From assembly GCF_020520425.1 (NCBI RefSeq), contig NC_079492.1:144491861-144555860 (forward strand): a DNA stretch of 64,000 nt, written 5' to 3'. A model generated the notes under the pieces. The model did not search any database. It was not told the DNA's origin and was given only the letters and a program-made list of their open reading frames with translations. This document shows, piece by piece, positions 35,161 to 46,705 of this stretch. The stretch comes from Spinacia oleracea (lineage: Eukaryota > Streptophyta > Magnoliopsida > Caryophyllales > Amaranthaceae). Numbering within the stretch: the first letter of the stretch is position 1; every line of letters starts with the position of its first letter. Made by a program: the position numbers and the translations under genes.

Positions 35161-36257
35161 TGTTAGTTTCACAGAGTTCCTCAAGAGGGGGGGTGAATTG
35201 ATATTTTACGGTTTTACAAAAATTAAACTACTAGGAACAGAAACAGTAAAATATGCAAGCGAGATTTAGCGTGGAAAACTCTCTAGGCCCAATAGAGAGG
35301 AAAAAACCACGGCCCCTTTGGGGACTTAAACACATTCACTAATTAGGCAAAACAACTCAGTTTCTTTACAAGCCTAATCTACTCGGGCCACAATCTGTTA
35401 GTCGCCTCTGACTACAGATGACCAGGAACAACCCCTCGTTGTTCCTTCCCTTACAGAAACAGTCCCTCAACTGCTTCTCCTCACAGATCTCTCGTGAGAT
35501 CTTCTCTCTTGCTCAAGTAAGCCTGACTCAGGCTTATCATACAATATCTCAACACTTTAGACTGAAAGTAATATTAAACTTAATACTAAATACTAGATAT
35601 AAGACCACGTAACAAATACTGCTCTATATGGGAACATGAACAGACTCTTTAAAAGATTAAGACTTTAAGGGTAATACCTGAAAGCTTCCGGTTAATGTAA
35701 ATAAGTCTGATAAAAACTTTCGTAGAGAACTTAAGGTGTATATATAGGAAACTAAGAGTTTACCCTAGATTCTAATTCAAACCAATTTAGGACTCTTTTC
35801 AAAAGATATATTTTCGCAAATAATATCTTTAAAACGCGTTTAGATAAAATCAATCCTTACGGATTTGAGAGTTGTGAATTAACTCAAAACGTTTTAAGAG
35901 TTTAACCTTAAGTAAAATAGTAAAATCAGTTTTGTAACTCGACACTTATCTTTTATAAAATAAAACTGATTTAGGACTCTATGAAATATTCTGTTCCCAT
36001 ACTAAGCTGTATTTGTATCTACTGATCTTATACCTTTCTGGACTCTAATTTGCTTGCTGGGCTTCATGCTCCTTGGCCCATGATTCAATCTTAATCCTTG
36101 TTTTGAACTTCTTCTCTTCATGGTTTCTCAGCTGGTAACATTGTATACTTGTTATTGCTAAGTGTGCTGATCGTTTCATAATAACCTGTGACATTCCTTA
36201 AATAACCAGTTGTGAGTATAGCTTAAGTTTGTCATCGTCAAAACTCAGGAATCAACA
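35161..36257 (+). mobile_element. Solo LTR, 1.1 kb, with 5-bp target duplication
   Basis: Starts TGTTAGTTTCAC, followed by CCTCAAGAGGGGGGGTGAAT, and ends CAAAACTCAGGAATCAACA. TTAAG flanks both sides (35156-35160 and 36258-36262). The GAGGGGGGGTGAAT segment is typical of large plant LTRs. No internal coding sequence remains. A 64-codon ORF inside is chance. Confidence 0.85.
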
Positions 36258-36266
36258 TTAAGTTAA

Positions 36267-36676
36267 CTAGCTTTTAAGCCCGTTCAATGAACGACTAATT
36301 ATATATTGTTGTTACGTCGTCTTTTAAACTGCTAACTTTATTGATGGTTTGTGATTTTAGTGGGAATATATGATTTATATAGAGATGGAATTTGAAAGTT
36401 GAAAAAAATGTATACATTAGCCGGTGAATTAAAATTGAGTGTTAGAGAGGGAGATGGAGTGGAAGATGGTGAATAAATATATGAATTAAATGGTGAATTG
36501 GTGTTGAATGAGGAAGATGAAGTAGTGTTGAAGATGTAAAATACTTCGTATAACAAAAGGAAAAATTATAAAACAAAAAACAAATTTGTGGGTAAAAAAT
36601 GGGGGTGACACGTGTCATCTAATTATAATTATATATGATTATCCTTTTTAAATACTAGGTATAGACTAGGTATAGA
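36267..36676 (-). mobile_element. Non-autonomous Helitron, reverse orientation
   Basis: On the minus strand the 5' end is TCTATACCTAGTCTATACCT, preceded by A. The 3' end has the hairpin CGTTCATTGAACG, then about 11 bp, then CTAG followed by T. Only 9 bp separate it from the neighbouring solo LTR. Length 410 bp. Confidence 0.65.
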
Positions 36677-37126
36677 TTAACTATAGCGTTAAGGTAAGTT
36701 TATCTCTCGAATTCACCTCCAATCTTCAAATTCTGCCACATCAACTTTCCACTAAATTTTTCATTATTTAGATCCTTATTTTTACACACTTGATTTGAAG
36801 CCCATATGATGCACGTTTTATTATAGAAATATTCATATTATTTCATCAAAAAAAGAAGTTATTTGATGAGATGCAATAAATTAGAAAAATAAAAAATCAC
36901 GATCAGTTTTGCCGATAACTAAGAACAAAACACATAGAATTTGCTAATAACGCAACATGCATGTGGAGGGAGTGTAATTTATAATTTTTTTGAAGGTAGT
37001 TTAATTCTATGGATTGCAATTTATACTTATATTTCTATTTTAATATTTACTCAAAGTAAATGATATTTAATTTGCAGCTATATTATCCTAAAAAATAGTA
37101 TTCCTTAGATAAATAGTTTTATTTAT
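36677..37126. other. Intergenic with one MITE-like arm
   Basis: AAGTTTATCTCTCGAATTCA at about 36697 resembles the arm at 3625. Its partner is not clear. The remainder is AT-rich. Confidence 0.35.
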
Positions 37127-38908
37127 CGGATTTTTCATGAAATACCCCCGAATTTTGGCGTAATTCACCAAATGCCCCTCGACTTTCAGAAATTCACCAA
37201 ATGCCCCTCACAAATGACTTAATACCCAAAATACCCTTACTAATGATGCGCCGTTAGTCCTCCGTTAACCTAATTTTCAAATTCACCAAATACCCCTATT
37301 TTAATACTTATTTCACCAAATACCCTTATTCAGAAACTTAATTCACCAAATACCAATAACTTAAAATTACTCATTTTGATGCTCAACGGCTAGTTTTTGT
37401 GTTTGAAAATTAGCCGTTGCTTATTGTTTGCTTATAAATACTCTTTTTCTGACGGTTTATTGTAGTTTTCCTATTATTTTGTTAATTTCATATCATTTTT
37501 GTCATGAGTTTTCTTTCAAAATCATCATCCACACCCAATGAGTCCACATATGTAAGAGTCCCAAATAAATTTTGTTATCATGGGAGAAAATTTGACATCC
37601 GAATATCTGATACAACACTCAATCTGAAGCTCCGGTACAACACTAAAACAGAAAACACTCCTAAAAACACCTCAAAACGTCGCAACTCTTCAAGAAAATA
37701 GCTACTTCTTTTGTACCTTATTCTTTATGTGACCAATTAATTATATTTACCACGCAATCGGAAGGTATTCCTTTTTCAATATGGGAAACATCTTTAACAT
37801 ATGCAAACAGATTAAAAATAAAGCTCTTATTAATTTTATTCTAACGCATATGTTCCAGCTACCTCGGCTTCTATTGCTTCCATGCCACATATTTAACGTT
37901 AACTCCCTTTTGTCTCCTGTCTCTACTGCCTCCAAACATCTTTCTTCAATCTCCTAACTTTCTCTCAACCTTACAGTCGAGGCATAAAGGTTTTCCCACT
38001 TTTCTTTTGAGCTAGGTCCTATTGACATGGTCAGATTTATGGACAAATGTCTATTTTTGGATTTGAGGGAACAAGAAAAAAAAATGAAACTAAGGTATGT
38101 TCCAAAGCTCATGAACCAGTGAAAAAACATGAATCTTGGCACAAAGATTTGCCTCCAAACTCAAGATTTTCACATCATGAATCCAAGTTGAAATCGAGGT
38201 TGTGATAAAAATATATGTGTTATTGAACTTGATTTCTTAGTTTCTTTACCATTCGGACAATAAGAAAATTAAGGTGTTAGCTTTAGATTGAATTACTTCA
38301 GCTTCACTTACATAAGATCCCTTTGAAAATGGGGTTTTTTGGCCTTTTGCTCAGCTAAAGTGCATTGTCTTTACTGGATGAGGCCTGAACTTATTGGATC
38401 ATAATTGAAATTTACTGAGTGTTGTATCGGAGCCTCAGATGGAAATTTCCTCCCATAATATTAGAAATTGTTTGGGACTCTTACATATGTGGATTCATGG
38501 GTGTGGATGATGATTTTGAAAGAAAACTCATGACAAAAATGATATGAAATTAACAAAACAATAGAAAAACTACAATAAATAGTCAGAAAAGGGGTTTTTA
38601 TAAGAAAACAATAAGCAACGGCTAATTTTCAAACATAAAAACTAGCCGCTGAGCATCAAAATGGGTAATTTTAAGTTATGTGTATTTGGTGAATTAAGTT
38701 TCAGAATAGGGGTATTATATGAAATAAGTAATAAAATAGGGGTATTTGGTGAATTTAAAAATTAGGCTAACGGAGGACTAACGGCGCGTCATTAGTAAGG
38801 GTATTTTGGGTATTAAGTCATTTGTGAGGGGCATTTGGTGAATTTCTGAAAGTCGAGGGGCATTTAGTGAATTACGCCATAATTCGGGGGTATTTCATGA
38901 AAAATCCG
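37127..38908. mobile_element. Mutator-like element with ~440-bp inverted repeats
   Basis: The left arm (37127 to about 37566, starting CGGATTTTTCATGAAATACC) is repeated inverted at about 38468-38908. TTTATTTAT flanks both sides (37118-37126 and 38909-38917), a perfect 9-bp duplication. The arms contain phrases such as ATTCACCAAATGCCCCTC. The ~900-bp centre has no transposase. A 65-codon frame from 37504 begins MSFLSKSSST and has CYHG...ISDTTLN, which may be a decayed GRF-type zinc finger. Confidence 0.9.
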
Positions 38909-38917
38909 TTTATTTAT

Positions 38918-40449
38918 CGTAAACTTGTAGTAAAGTATAATTCTAAGCTATTACCCAATGTCAACCACTAATCTTATCGATGCACGGATATGTATTTTAA
39001 TTGCATGATAAACACACATTATACGGTATTGAAAATATCGTCTACTATACTAATCTTTTCTTAATTTACAATCATAATTATATGAAAAAAATATAAACGT
39101 GATTAGTTTATAATTCACCAAATACATACTATAAAGGTATATTATAAAATACTCGTATAAGATATTGTTGACCTTATATTAGTTATACTGATTTTCTTTA
39201 TCGGCTGGTTAACTACACTAAATGTCTAATAACTTCTTCGCTATGATGCGATAAAAATAACATAAAAAAATAAGGAGGATAAATTTTAGTCCAAGTAATT
39301 TTTATACTTCTTACTCGTTTTCCATTAGTAGCATAAATATAACACTTACCATTCAAACAACCATATATAATGCATAACTAACTACATGGGAAGGAATTTG
39401 AGAAAAAATGATGATAGAAGTTACAAAGAAAAACACCACAATCACGTACTATTATGTCAGCAAAAAAAATCATAAACAAAATCTGGAAAATATTATTAGC
39501 TAGATTGAAAACTTCAAAATATATAGTGATATAATTGGATGTTAGAATAAGCGGAAAATTAAATATGAGGAGAAGGAGTGACGAACCAATGTACACTTAA
39601 CCCTAAATAGAACCAGACCTATTTATAATGTATTCATGGTTAAAGTTTAGGTGAAATTAAAGTCTAGTTTTTTAATTGAATTTAAACTTTGACGATATTT
39701 TTGTTAATACAAACCTTATTTCATTGAGTATTTATCTTATGATTCAATATTAATTATTACTTGTACGATTTATAAAAAAAAACCTATTTCAATATTACCT
39801 ATGACCCAAATTATTAAAACATAAAAAAATCTAATGCTAACGTACGTAACTCTTTATGTTTTCCCATCCAAAAGCTACCTACAAACTTTTATATAATGCG
39901 GTCTTAGATAAAAGACCGATTTATTGTCATGTATGTTAAACAATAAAATCAATTAGTACTAAAAAGAAAATCTCAAATATTTGAATATAAATCTATATAT
40001 ATACGTAGAGCGGTAGAAGTACTCTATATAAAAAGATACTCTCTTTTTTCCATTACTTAGAAAATCTTCAATGACATTAGTTTATGTTATCGATATTAAT
40101 ATATATTTAATATTAATAAAATATTATGTATTTGGCATTCTCATTCTCAATGCATAGTAATATCATTCAAAGTTGTTAGGAAGCATTTGTTTTGGCAATA
40201 ATAACAAAGTTATTAGGAAGCATTTGCAACCATTTATATAGAAAGGGACAAAGTCACAAAGGACAGTTATAGTAGCATTGAAACTTGAAGGTGAAAAGAT
40301 AACAAATAGGACCACAACTATAGGTTGAACACATACATTTTTGACATTTGTCTGCTGTCTGTTGCTTGACCTTTCAAAAGACCCACAATGCTAACTTAAA
40401 CTTGCTGTCAACTTGTAAAGTTGAACCAAGTCTTGAGGAAGAGTACAAA
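38918..40449. other. Intergenic, no feature recognised
   Basis: Very AT-rich. No domain-bearing ORF, no paired termini and no RNA gene seen. Confidence 0.5.
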
Positions 40450-40664
40450 CGCATATCAGATATGTAGGGGTAAATACATATCAGAACAAAAGACAAAATA
40501 GGAAAAAGGATAAAAAAGAAATTAAATGGTACTTTTTTAAACGAAAATGATACTTTTTTTTACAGAATGATACTTTTTTAAACATTAATAGTACTTCCTT
40601 TTTTTGTCTTTTAGCTATTTGTCTTTTAGTTGATATGTGTATTTCCACACATATCTGATATGCG
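40450..40664. mobile_element. MITE with ~38-bp inverted repeats
   Basis: CGCATATCAGATATGT at the left is mirrored by ACATATCTGATATGCG at the right, and the pairing continues through AAATACATATCA. The interior has repeated TGATACTTTTTTAAAC words, reminiscent of the 8026-8240 element. No clear target duplication was found, so the superfamily is uncertain. Confidence 0.65.
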
Positions 40665-40686
40665 AAAAAACAACCTCAGTCTTGAG

Positions 40687-41034
40687 TAGGGTATGACAAT
40701 GAATCCGATCGGGTCAGATTATACGAATTCTTTATCCGACCCACTATTATTAGGATTCGTATTTTTTAAGTCGGATTTGGACTAGATTTATCAGATTTGT
40801 ATCAGATTATTTACCTCAGATCGGGTTAGATTGAGTCGTGTTCGACTTATTTTAGCAATTAAAATAAAAAAATAAGAGCTTTGCAAAATATAATGTATTT
40901 TTTTTGATGAGGTGGCAGTAGTAATCGGATACGGGTCAGATTTTTTGGGTTTTACACCCCACTTCCTACTGGGTTCGGATCACATTTTCATTTTTTCGGA
41001 TTCAGAGCAGATTCTGACTGGATTTGTATCCCTA
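40687..41034. mobile_element. hAT-type MITE
   Basis: Starts TAGGGTATGACAATGAATCC and ends, inverted, TAGGGATACAAATCCAGT. The flanks GTCTTGAG (40679-40686) and GTCTTGAC (41035-41042) are a 7/8-matching duplication. It is rich in TCGGATTCGGAT-type words. Confidence 0.75.
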
Positions 41035-41094
41035 GTCTTGACAAAGTTCACCTATATTAAAAATTCTTAGATTTATCCGAATGCACCATAAAGT

Positions 41095-41250
41095 AAATAT
41101 TTCCTTCATTACTTAAATATCTCACCATTTTGATTTTTACACTATTCACACTGCTAGTTGGCTATTTTTTGTGATTCATACGTAAGAAAAATTATAGTCG
41201 GATCATGCTAGACTCGAGTCGATATATATTTTTATAAATATTAATTTTTA
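41095..41250. repeat. Stowaway fragment cut by the MULE
   Basis: TTCCTTCATTACTTAAATAT, followed by CACCATTTTGATTTTTACAC and ATTATAGTCGGATC, matches the left half of the Stowaway subfamily seen at 23878. It stops where the MULE terminus begins at 41251. Confidence 0.5.
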
Positions 41251-41684
41251 GGCAAAATTGTCAAAAAGTACTTTGTTTTTGCCTCAGTTTGTGAGCTAGT
41301 ACCTTGTATTTTTAATTTTGTCAAATAGTACCTTGAATTAAAAAATTGTTTTAAAAATGGGACCTTACTCCAACTTTCCGGGCAAAATTATCCTTTTCCG
41401 GGCAATTCTTCAATTTTCCCTCCAAACCATTGTGCGTGTGCAGCAAACAAGCCACAAACTCACGCGCCTTTTGCTTTCCTCTTATAAGAACAGCAACAAA
41501 CAACACCTAGACAACATTTTAAGATCTAAAGCATTTATTTTGGAGGGAAGCAACAGGTTAATTGGGGGGGAAACCAACTGATTTCAAGATCCAAAGGTAA
41601 TTTTTTCTATCTTTTCTTCTCTTCTTTTGGAATTCTTGTTGCAATGAGTTGAAATTGATTGCTTGTAATTGATTCCCATTACAG

Positions 41685-42122
41685 ATGTCTTCCCATTCTA
41701 ATTCATCTCTTTGAAGCTTTCGCACCACTTGTCACTGTGGAATTCCTTATGATGGGCCACTCAAGGCGTGGACAATGGAAAACCCAGGAAGAAGGTTCAT
41801 AGCCTGCAAGTTCTATGACTATGCAACTGGAAGAAGAGGATGCAAGTTTTTTGAGTGGGTGGACGAAGGTATCCTTGATTGGCAGAAGGATGTTACCAAC
41901 CAATTGATACTTGAGAAGAAAATTTTGCAATCCCAAATTGATTTACTGAAGAGGGAAATCAGCAGGCATGAAGAAGATAAGTTCAAGATGGTAGCTGACA
42001 TTGAAGAGCTGAACACAGGGGTGGTGAAGGTTATTGTGAAAACAGGGTTGACTGCCACCCAATTGGTTGTTTGTGCGCTTGTCTCGGTTGTTGTTGGTGT
42101 TGTAATAGCTAGAATGTATTAG
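41685..42122 (+). pseudogene. GRF-type zinc-finger protein of the MULE
   Basis: A single-exon frame after a probable leader intron (donor AAAG/GTAATT at 41598, acceptor TTACAG just before ATG 41685). The frame starts MSSHSNSSL, meets a TGA at codon 10 (41712-41714), then continues TCHCGIPYDGPLKAWTMENP, GRRFIACKFYDYATGRRGC and KFFEWVDE, the GRF zinc finger (C-H-C with NPGRRF). A coiled coil follows (EKKILQSQIDLLKREISRHE), then a C-terminal hydrophobic helix (LVVCALVSVVVGVVIARMY), so the protein would be tail-anchored. This three-part layout is a known plant family of unknown function. If translation begins at Met 41775 the first half of the finger is lost, so it is probably inactive. Confidence 0.75.
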
Positions 42123-42832
42123 GTTGTTAGACTAGTTTGAGGTGAAGGTTTAATTTCAAGTTCTTAAAGTAGTAGGATTTCAAGTTCTTAATGTATTAGG
42201 ATGTATTAGGGTGTTTAATGTTATCGTATTTGTTTCTAAATCAAAAGGGTTATAAAATCCCGTATTGTGACAAAATGATGTACTAAGGTGTTATTAATGT
42301 TTGGTTATATTCAAGACTTTTTGCAATATCAATTTACCTCAAGAATTATAAACTCCGACAACTCAAAGCTTTAACGAGAAACTTTGACTAGACACAAAAG
42401 TATGACTTAATTATAACTTGGCATGAATTTTGATAACTTGGCATAAACTTGGTCAACAAAACTCCGAACTAGTGGAAGTCGGGAACTTGGTCAACAAAAC
42501 TTCGGCCTAGTGAAAGTTGGGAACTTGGACACCAAAATATTGACTCGAGAAAGTCTTGGTCAAAAAAACCCCGAACTAGACCAAGTCGGAAACTCGGACA
42601 CCAAAACATGAGCCAAAACTTAGCAAAACAAAGGAGAAGGCACAAAGGGGGAACAACACAGTAACTTAACAAGTGAAAACACCACAAATTCATTCCACAA
42701 AATAAATGTCATTATACATTTAACACTAACATAAAAGTTGTGAACTATCACTTACTAATGCATTTAACACTAATTGTTTTTGGGATTAACTACAAAATAC
42801 AAGCTGTGAACATTCATTATAGCACACAAAAA
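42123..42832. other. Spacer between the convergent MULE genes
   Basis: Holds degenerate GAAAGTCGGGAACTTGGTCAACAAAAC-type repeats (about 42440-42600, roughly 36-bp spacing). No ORF with a domain. Probably the 3' ends of both genes. Confidence 0.45.
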
Positions 42833-45333
42833 CTAATCATCAACTTGTGAAGCAGGTTCCTGAGTTCCTTGTGCATCCCTGGTCCTTCCCTTAGCTGGTG
42901 CTGCCTTGCTCTTTCCCTTAGCTGGTGCAGCCTTGCTCTTTCTCTTGGTTGCAGATGCAGATGCACCAGAATCAGCTAGGTTCTTCTTTGATGTGCATGC
43001 AGGCTTTGTAAAAGGACCTTGCTTTTTAGGCCTTCCTATCTTTTTTGGAGGTGGTGGTGGAGCTGCATCATTCTTGCAAGTCTTCTTGTTGTGGCCAAAA
43101 TCACCACAGTTGCCACACCTAGTGGGCTCCCTCCTTTTGACAACCAAAGCAGTCACATGTTCATCATCCTCACCTTCTGCTCTAATTCTCTTCCTCTTAG
43201 AGGGTCTTCCGGCCATCTTTCTGAATGGTGGTGGCAGTGGATGTGGGGATTTTGTCTTCTCCCACTGTTTCATACCAGGCATTGGGTAGAAAACAGGGGC
43301 ATAAGCAAGCAAAAAAGCTTCCTTGGTGTATGCCTTATGCACATAGTCTTCGGGGTCAGCTCTGTTTCTCATGATGCATCTAAAGGCATGACAGCAAGGG
43401 ATGCCAGTCAAGTCCCACCTATAGAAACCACATGTCCTTGCTTGAAGGTTAACCACATATTGATTTTCTCCATGGTTAACCTCAAACAATTGGGGAGTAG
43501 ACTTGGTCTCAAAGCAGTTCTTTGCACCCTCTTTTGATAAGTGCAACAACTTCATGGCAGCAGGCATCACCTTACCCACATAGTTCTCCATCCCTTCCCT
43601 CTTTATGCATGCCCTTTTCATCACATACCTCCTTACCCACTCCATCATACTTAGAATAGGTTGTGACCTAGCCTCCCTAATTACGTTATTGAAAGATTCA
43701 CAGCAATTGTTGAGGATCATGGCAGACTTACTCTTAGTTGAGAAGGCATGTCTGCTCTATCTGTCTGTGGGAATTTTGTTTAGGTAGGTAAATGCATCTT
43801 TTGACAGCATTTTGATGGATTCCATTTGTGAATCAAAGTATTCCTGCATTCAACATATTTACAGTGGAGTTAGAATACAAAATTGAGCTACATGCCTGGT
43901 AAGTTCACCAATATTTTTGCTTAGTTTACCTTTGTTGAAGCTCTGGCAGCTTTCCAAAAACATAACCTAAATGCTTCTCCTGGGAATGCAAGCTTGAAAT
44001 TGGCCCATATATGCCTACAACAATACCTAATCTCTGCATTAGGTACCACTGTTTTGAAGGCATCCAAGAGTCCCTGTGTTTGCATATTACAAGTTAGTTA
44101 ATGACATGTATCCGTTCCCGACAATTAGACATGTATCCGTTCCCGACACTTAGACATGTACCCGTTCCCGGCAATTAGACATGTATCCTTTCCCGACAAC
44201 TAGACATGTATCCGTTCCCGGCAATTAGACATGTATCCTTTCCCGACAACTAGACATGTATCCATTCCCGACAACTAGACATGTATCCTTTCCCGACAAC
44301 TAGACATGTATCCGTTCCCGACAATTAGACATGTATCCGTTCCCGACACTTAGACATGTATTAGAAATAAAAGAACTTAGACATGTATTACAAATAACAA
44401 CACTTAGACATGTTATTAGAAATAAAAGCACTTAGACATGTATTAGAAACAATTGTATTCATTGAGTTAGAAGCATACCTTCTGCCTATCTGACATAAAA
44501 GTCAAATCATCCTTTTCATGAACCCAAGTGATGTGCTCAATCACTGATCCCAAGTCTTTTACTAGCAGCTCCAAGAACCACTTCCAGCTTTCCTTGTTCT
44601 CTGCTTGAACAATACCCCATGCAACAGGAAACAGATTGTTGTTTCCATCCTTTCCAACAGCAACCAAGCAGATTCCAGGCCAAGTACTCCTTAGGTGACA
44701 ACCATCTACCCCTAAAATGTGCCTACAACCATGCACAAACCCTTCTTTGCAGGGTTGAAGACAACAGTAAAACCTCTGGAATAATGTTGGGGGTCTCTCA
44801 ATGTTTGTCACCCTCACAAATGCAGAACTACCAGGGTTGTATCTCCTAATAGCAGCAGCATAATCCCAAATTCTACCATACTGCTCAGCTGCACTACCAT
44901 GGATGAACTGCAATGCCATTATCCTAGCATAGTAAGCCTTGTAATAGTCAACCTCTAATCCTAAGTGCCTCCTGATGTGATTCTGAAAAGTCTCAATGCT
45001 CATCTTGGGATCATCCCTAAAGTCATCCATGAACCTCTCAGCTAGGAACTCAGATGAAGCTTTAGGAGTTCCATCTTGAAAACCACAAACATGGTCTAAT
45101 TTTATGCTCCTAATCTTCCATGTCTCCTCTCCTCTCATTTTCCTACTATGTATTTTAAACCTACACTTCCTAGGATTATCACAAACACAATTCACTTTCT
45201 TTGAATCCTTCTAAGGACAATCACATCTATGTCTACAATAGACACTAATCCTCTGTAAGTTGTTATGCAAAAAGTAATAGTCATAACCCTTTTGTACAGC
45301 ATGCCATCTAATTGCATTTCTCAAACAATCATG
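42833..45333 (-). pseudogene. MULE transposase with SWIM and CCHC zinc fingers
   Basis: Three exons on the minus strand: 45333(truncated)-44479, 44073-43930 and 43843-42833, joined in phase 0 (DRQK|GLLDAF and ASTK|EYFD). Exon 1 begins CLRNAIRWHAVQKGYDYYF, part of the MuDR N-terminal region, with a TAG at 45213-45211. It then has the transposase core GVDGCHLRSTWPGICLVAVG and FPVAWGIVQAENKESWKWFL. Exon 2 continues RYCCRHIWANFKLAFPGEAF. Exon 3 has a TAG at 43759-43757, where Trp is expected before SRHAFSTKSKS. It then has NNCCESFNNVI, the SWIM finger (CGFYRWDLTGIPCCHAF), and a CCHC knuckle (CGNCGDFGHNKKTC). A basic Lys/Ala-rich tail has tandem KSKAAPAKG. Two stops and a missing N-terminus mean it is inactive. 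Confidence 0.9.
44103..44355. repeat. 25-bp minisatellite inside a transposase intron
   Basis: About ten copies of a 25-bp unit (GACATGTATCCGTTCCCGAC followed by AATTA). They then decay into GACATGTATTAGAAATAAAA-type repeats to about 44450. The array fills intron 1 of the MULE transposase. Confidence 0.9.
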
Positions 45334-45578
45334 TTAAGTCTAATAAATGCGGTTCAGTATTAATTAACAAGTTAATAATTCAGTGAGATCAAGTGAGCTG
45401 AATGCCTAGCTAGAGGCCGCTTCAGTTCAAGTGGAATTAATGATATTAATCCACAGCTTACTCTTGACTGAACCCGTAGGTTCACACAAATAGTACGTAA
45501 ACGGATCAAGTATTTAATGGCATTAAATACTCCATCTATGGATATTCGGAATCGACGGATCTTGGTTTCAGTGGGAGC
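45334..45578 (+). mobile_element. Copia 3'-internal fragment outside the 5' LTR
   Basis: From TAACAAGTTAATAATTCAGT (about 45367) to CAGTGGGAGC this sequence is nearly identical to 54219-54430, the end of the copia internal region next to the 3' LTR, including the polypurine tract. It should not occur upstream of a 5' LTR. The first ~33 bp (TGTTAAGTCTAATAAATGCG) has no match at the right-hand copy. Confidence 0.75.
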
Positions 45579-46690
45579 TGAGATCGTCACAGGCAAGAAA
45601 TGAATGCTCCGGAAACGATGATATTACCGGAAACGGAAATATGGATCGTATCGGAAATATAAATATTATCCAAGTCGTAGATGTTGCCGGAAACGGAAAC
45701 ATGGTACGTATCGGAAAATATTATCGGAAATGGAAATATTGCCGGAATCGGAAATATTGTCGGAAACGGAAATATTGTCAGAATCGGAAATATTATCGGA
45801 ATCGGAAAATAATTCCGGAAACGGAAATATTAAATATTTGTTCGAAACGGAAATTAATTCCGGAATCGGAAATATTAAATATTGTTCGTATCGGAAATGA
45901 ATTCCGGAATCGGGAAATTAATCGGAAGCGTATCGTACGAATTAGCATCGGACGAGGCCTTCCAGACGAAGGCCCAACACGAAGCCGGGCCATCGCCCAG
46001 CAAGCCAGCGCGCCACAACGCACCAGCCAAGGTTGCGCCAGGCCCACCGCAAGGCAGGCCCAGCGCGCGCCAACGCTGCGGCAGCGTGTGGGCCTCGCAG
46101 CAATGGGCTGCGAGCTCGCAGGCTGCGCGCGCGCGCATGGCGCCCCTCGTGGGCTGCTGTGCGTGCGTGTGTGTTGGTGTGCTATACGAATCCTAAAGCT
46201 ATCAGGTTTCGACTAATGATTAAATTCCTAAACCTAAAAGGATGAATAAATTAAATAAGAATCTATTAGGATTCTAGTTTAATTAATTCGTATCCTAAAT
46301 AGGATAACGATTCCCTTTCCATACCTCTATAAATAAAGGCCTAAGGTCATTATTTTGTATAGAGTATTCAAGTATTCAAAGTGATTTTTGAGAGCAAAAA
46401 TTCAGTCATACAATTGCCTATACTAGCCGAAAATTCTAAGTACCTTAAGGGCGATCCTAGTTGGTCAAGCTTAAGGCGGATCCGGACGTGCTGTGGACTA
46501 TCTACGGAGGGACGACACTTGGAGTCCTAAAGACTTGTTCTTGTTCGGTTCGGGCGCAGCTAGGGAAGGCACGCAACAAAGTGTATGCATCTAAACTATG
46601 CTAAATGATTATGTGTAAATAATATGTTTTCCTGGCTTTATGGTTTTTTCCGCATGATTTATGAATTGTCATATGTATCATAACCTAACA
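45579..46690 (+). repeat. Copia left LTR, 1112 bp
   Basis: Starts TGAGATCGTCACAGGC and ends CATAACCTAACA. U3 has many CGGAAACGGAAATATT-type short repeats (45610-45920), then a GC-rich block (45950-46180). A TATA box is at CTATAAATAAAGG (46328-46340). It differs from the right LTR at about 15 bases and one indel by eye, roughly 98.6% identity. Confidence 0.9.
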
Positions 46691-46691
46691 G

Positions 46692-46705
46692 TGGTATAAC
46701 GAGCC
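46692..46705 (+). promoter_or_regulatory. Copia primer-binding site
   Basis: TGGTATAACGAGCC, one base after the LTR, resembles TGGTATCAGAGCC, the plant initiator tRNA-Met primer site, with small changes. Confidence 0.8.

Larger units (their letters stand above)
41251..45333. mobile_element. Right-truncated MULE carrying GRF and transposase genes
   Basis: The left end GGCAAAATTGTCAAAAAGTA, with inner repeats of GTACCTTG, is a MULE-like terminus. Inside are a plus-strand GRF zinc-finger gene and a convergent minus-strand transposase gene. The transposase reading stops abruptly at about 45333, where copia-type sequence begins, so the right terminus and the transposase N-terminus are missing. 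The element appears to have inserted in a Stowaway. Confidence 0.75.

Noticed and set aside
44103..44355. CRISPR-like array
   Set aside because: Units are directly tandem without unique spacers and lie in a plant transposase intron, so this is a minisatellite.
45334..45578. Copia LTR starting at TGTTAAGTC (45334)
   Set aside because: TGTTAAG would pair well with CCTAACA, but the right copy lacks these bases, and the polypurine tract sits at 45569-45578, so I place the LTR start at 45579.
45641..46216. 191-codon ORF in the left LTR (and its twin at 54493)
   Set aside because: It reads through CGGAAA repeats of the LTR U3. The repeated RKYCRKRKYC pattern comes from the DNA repeat.
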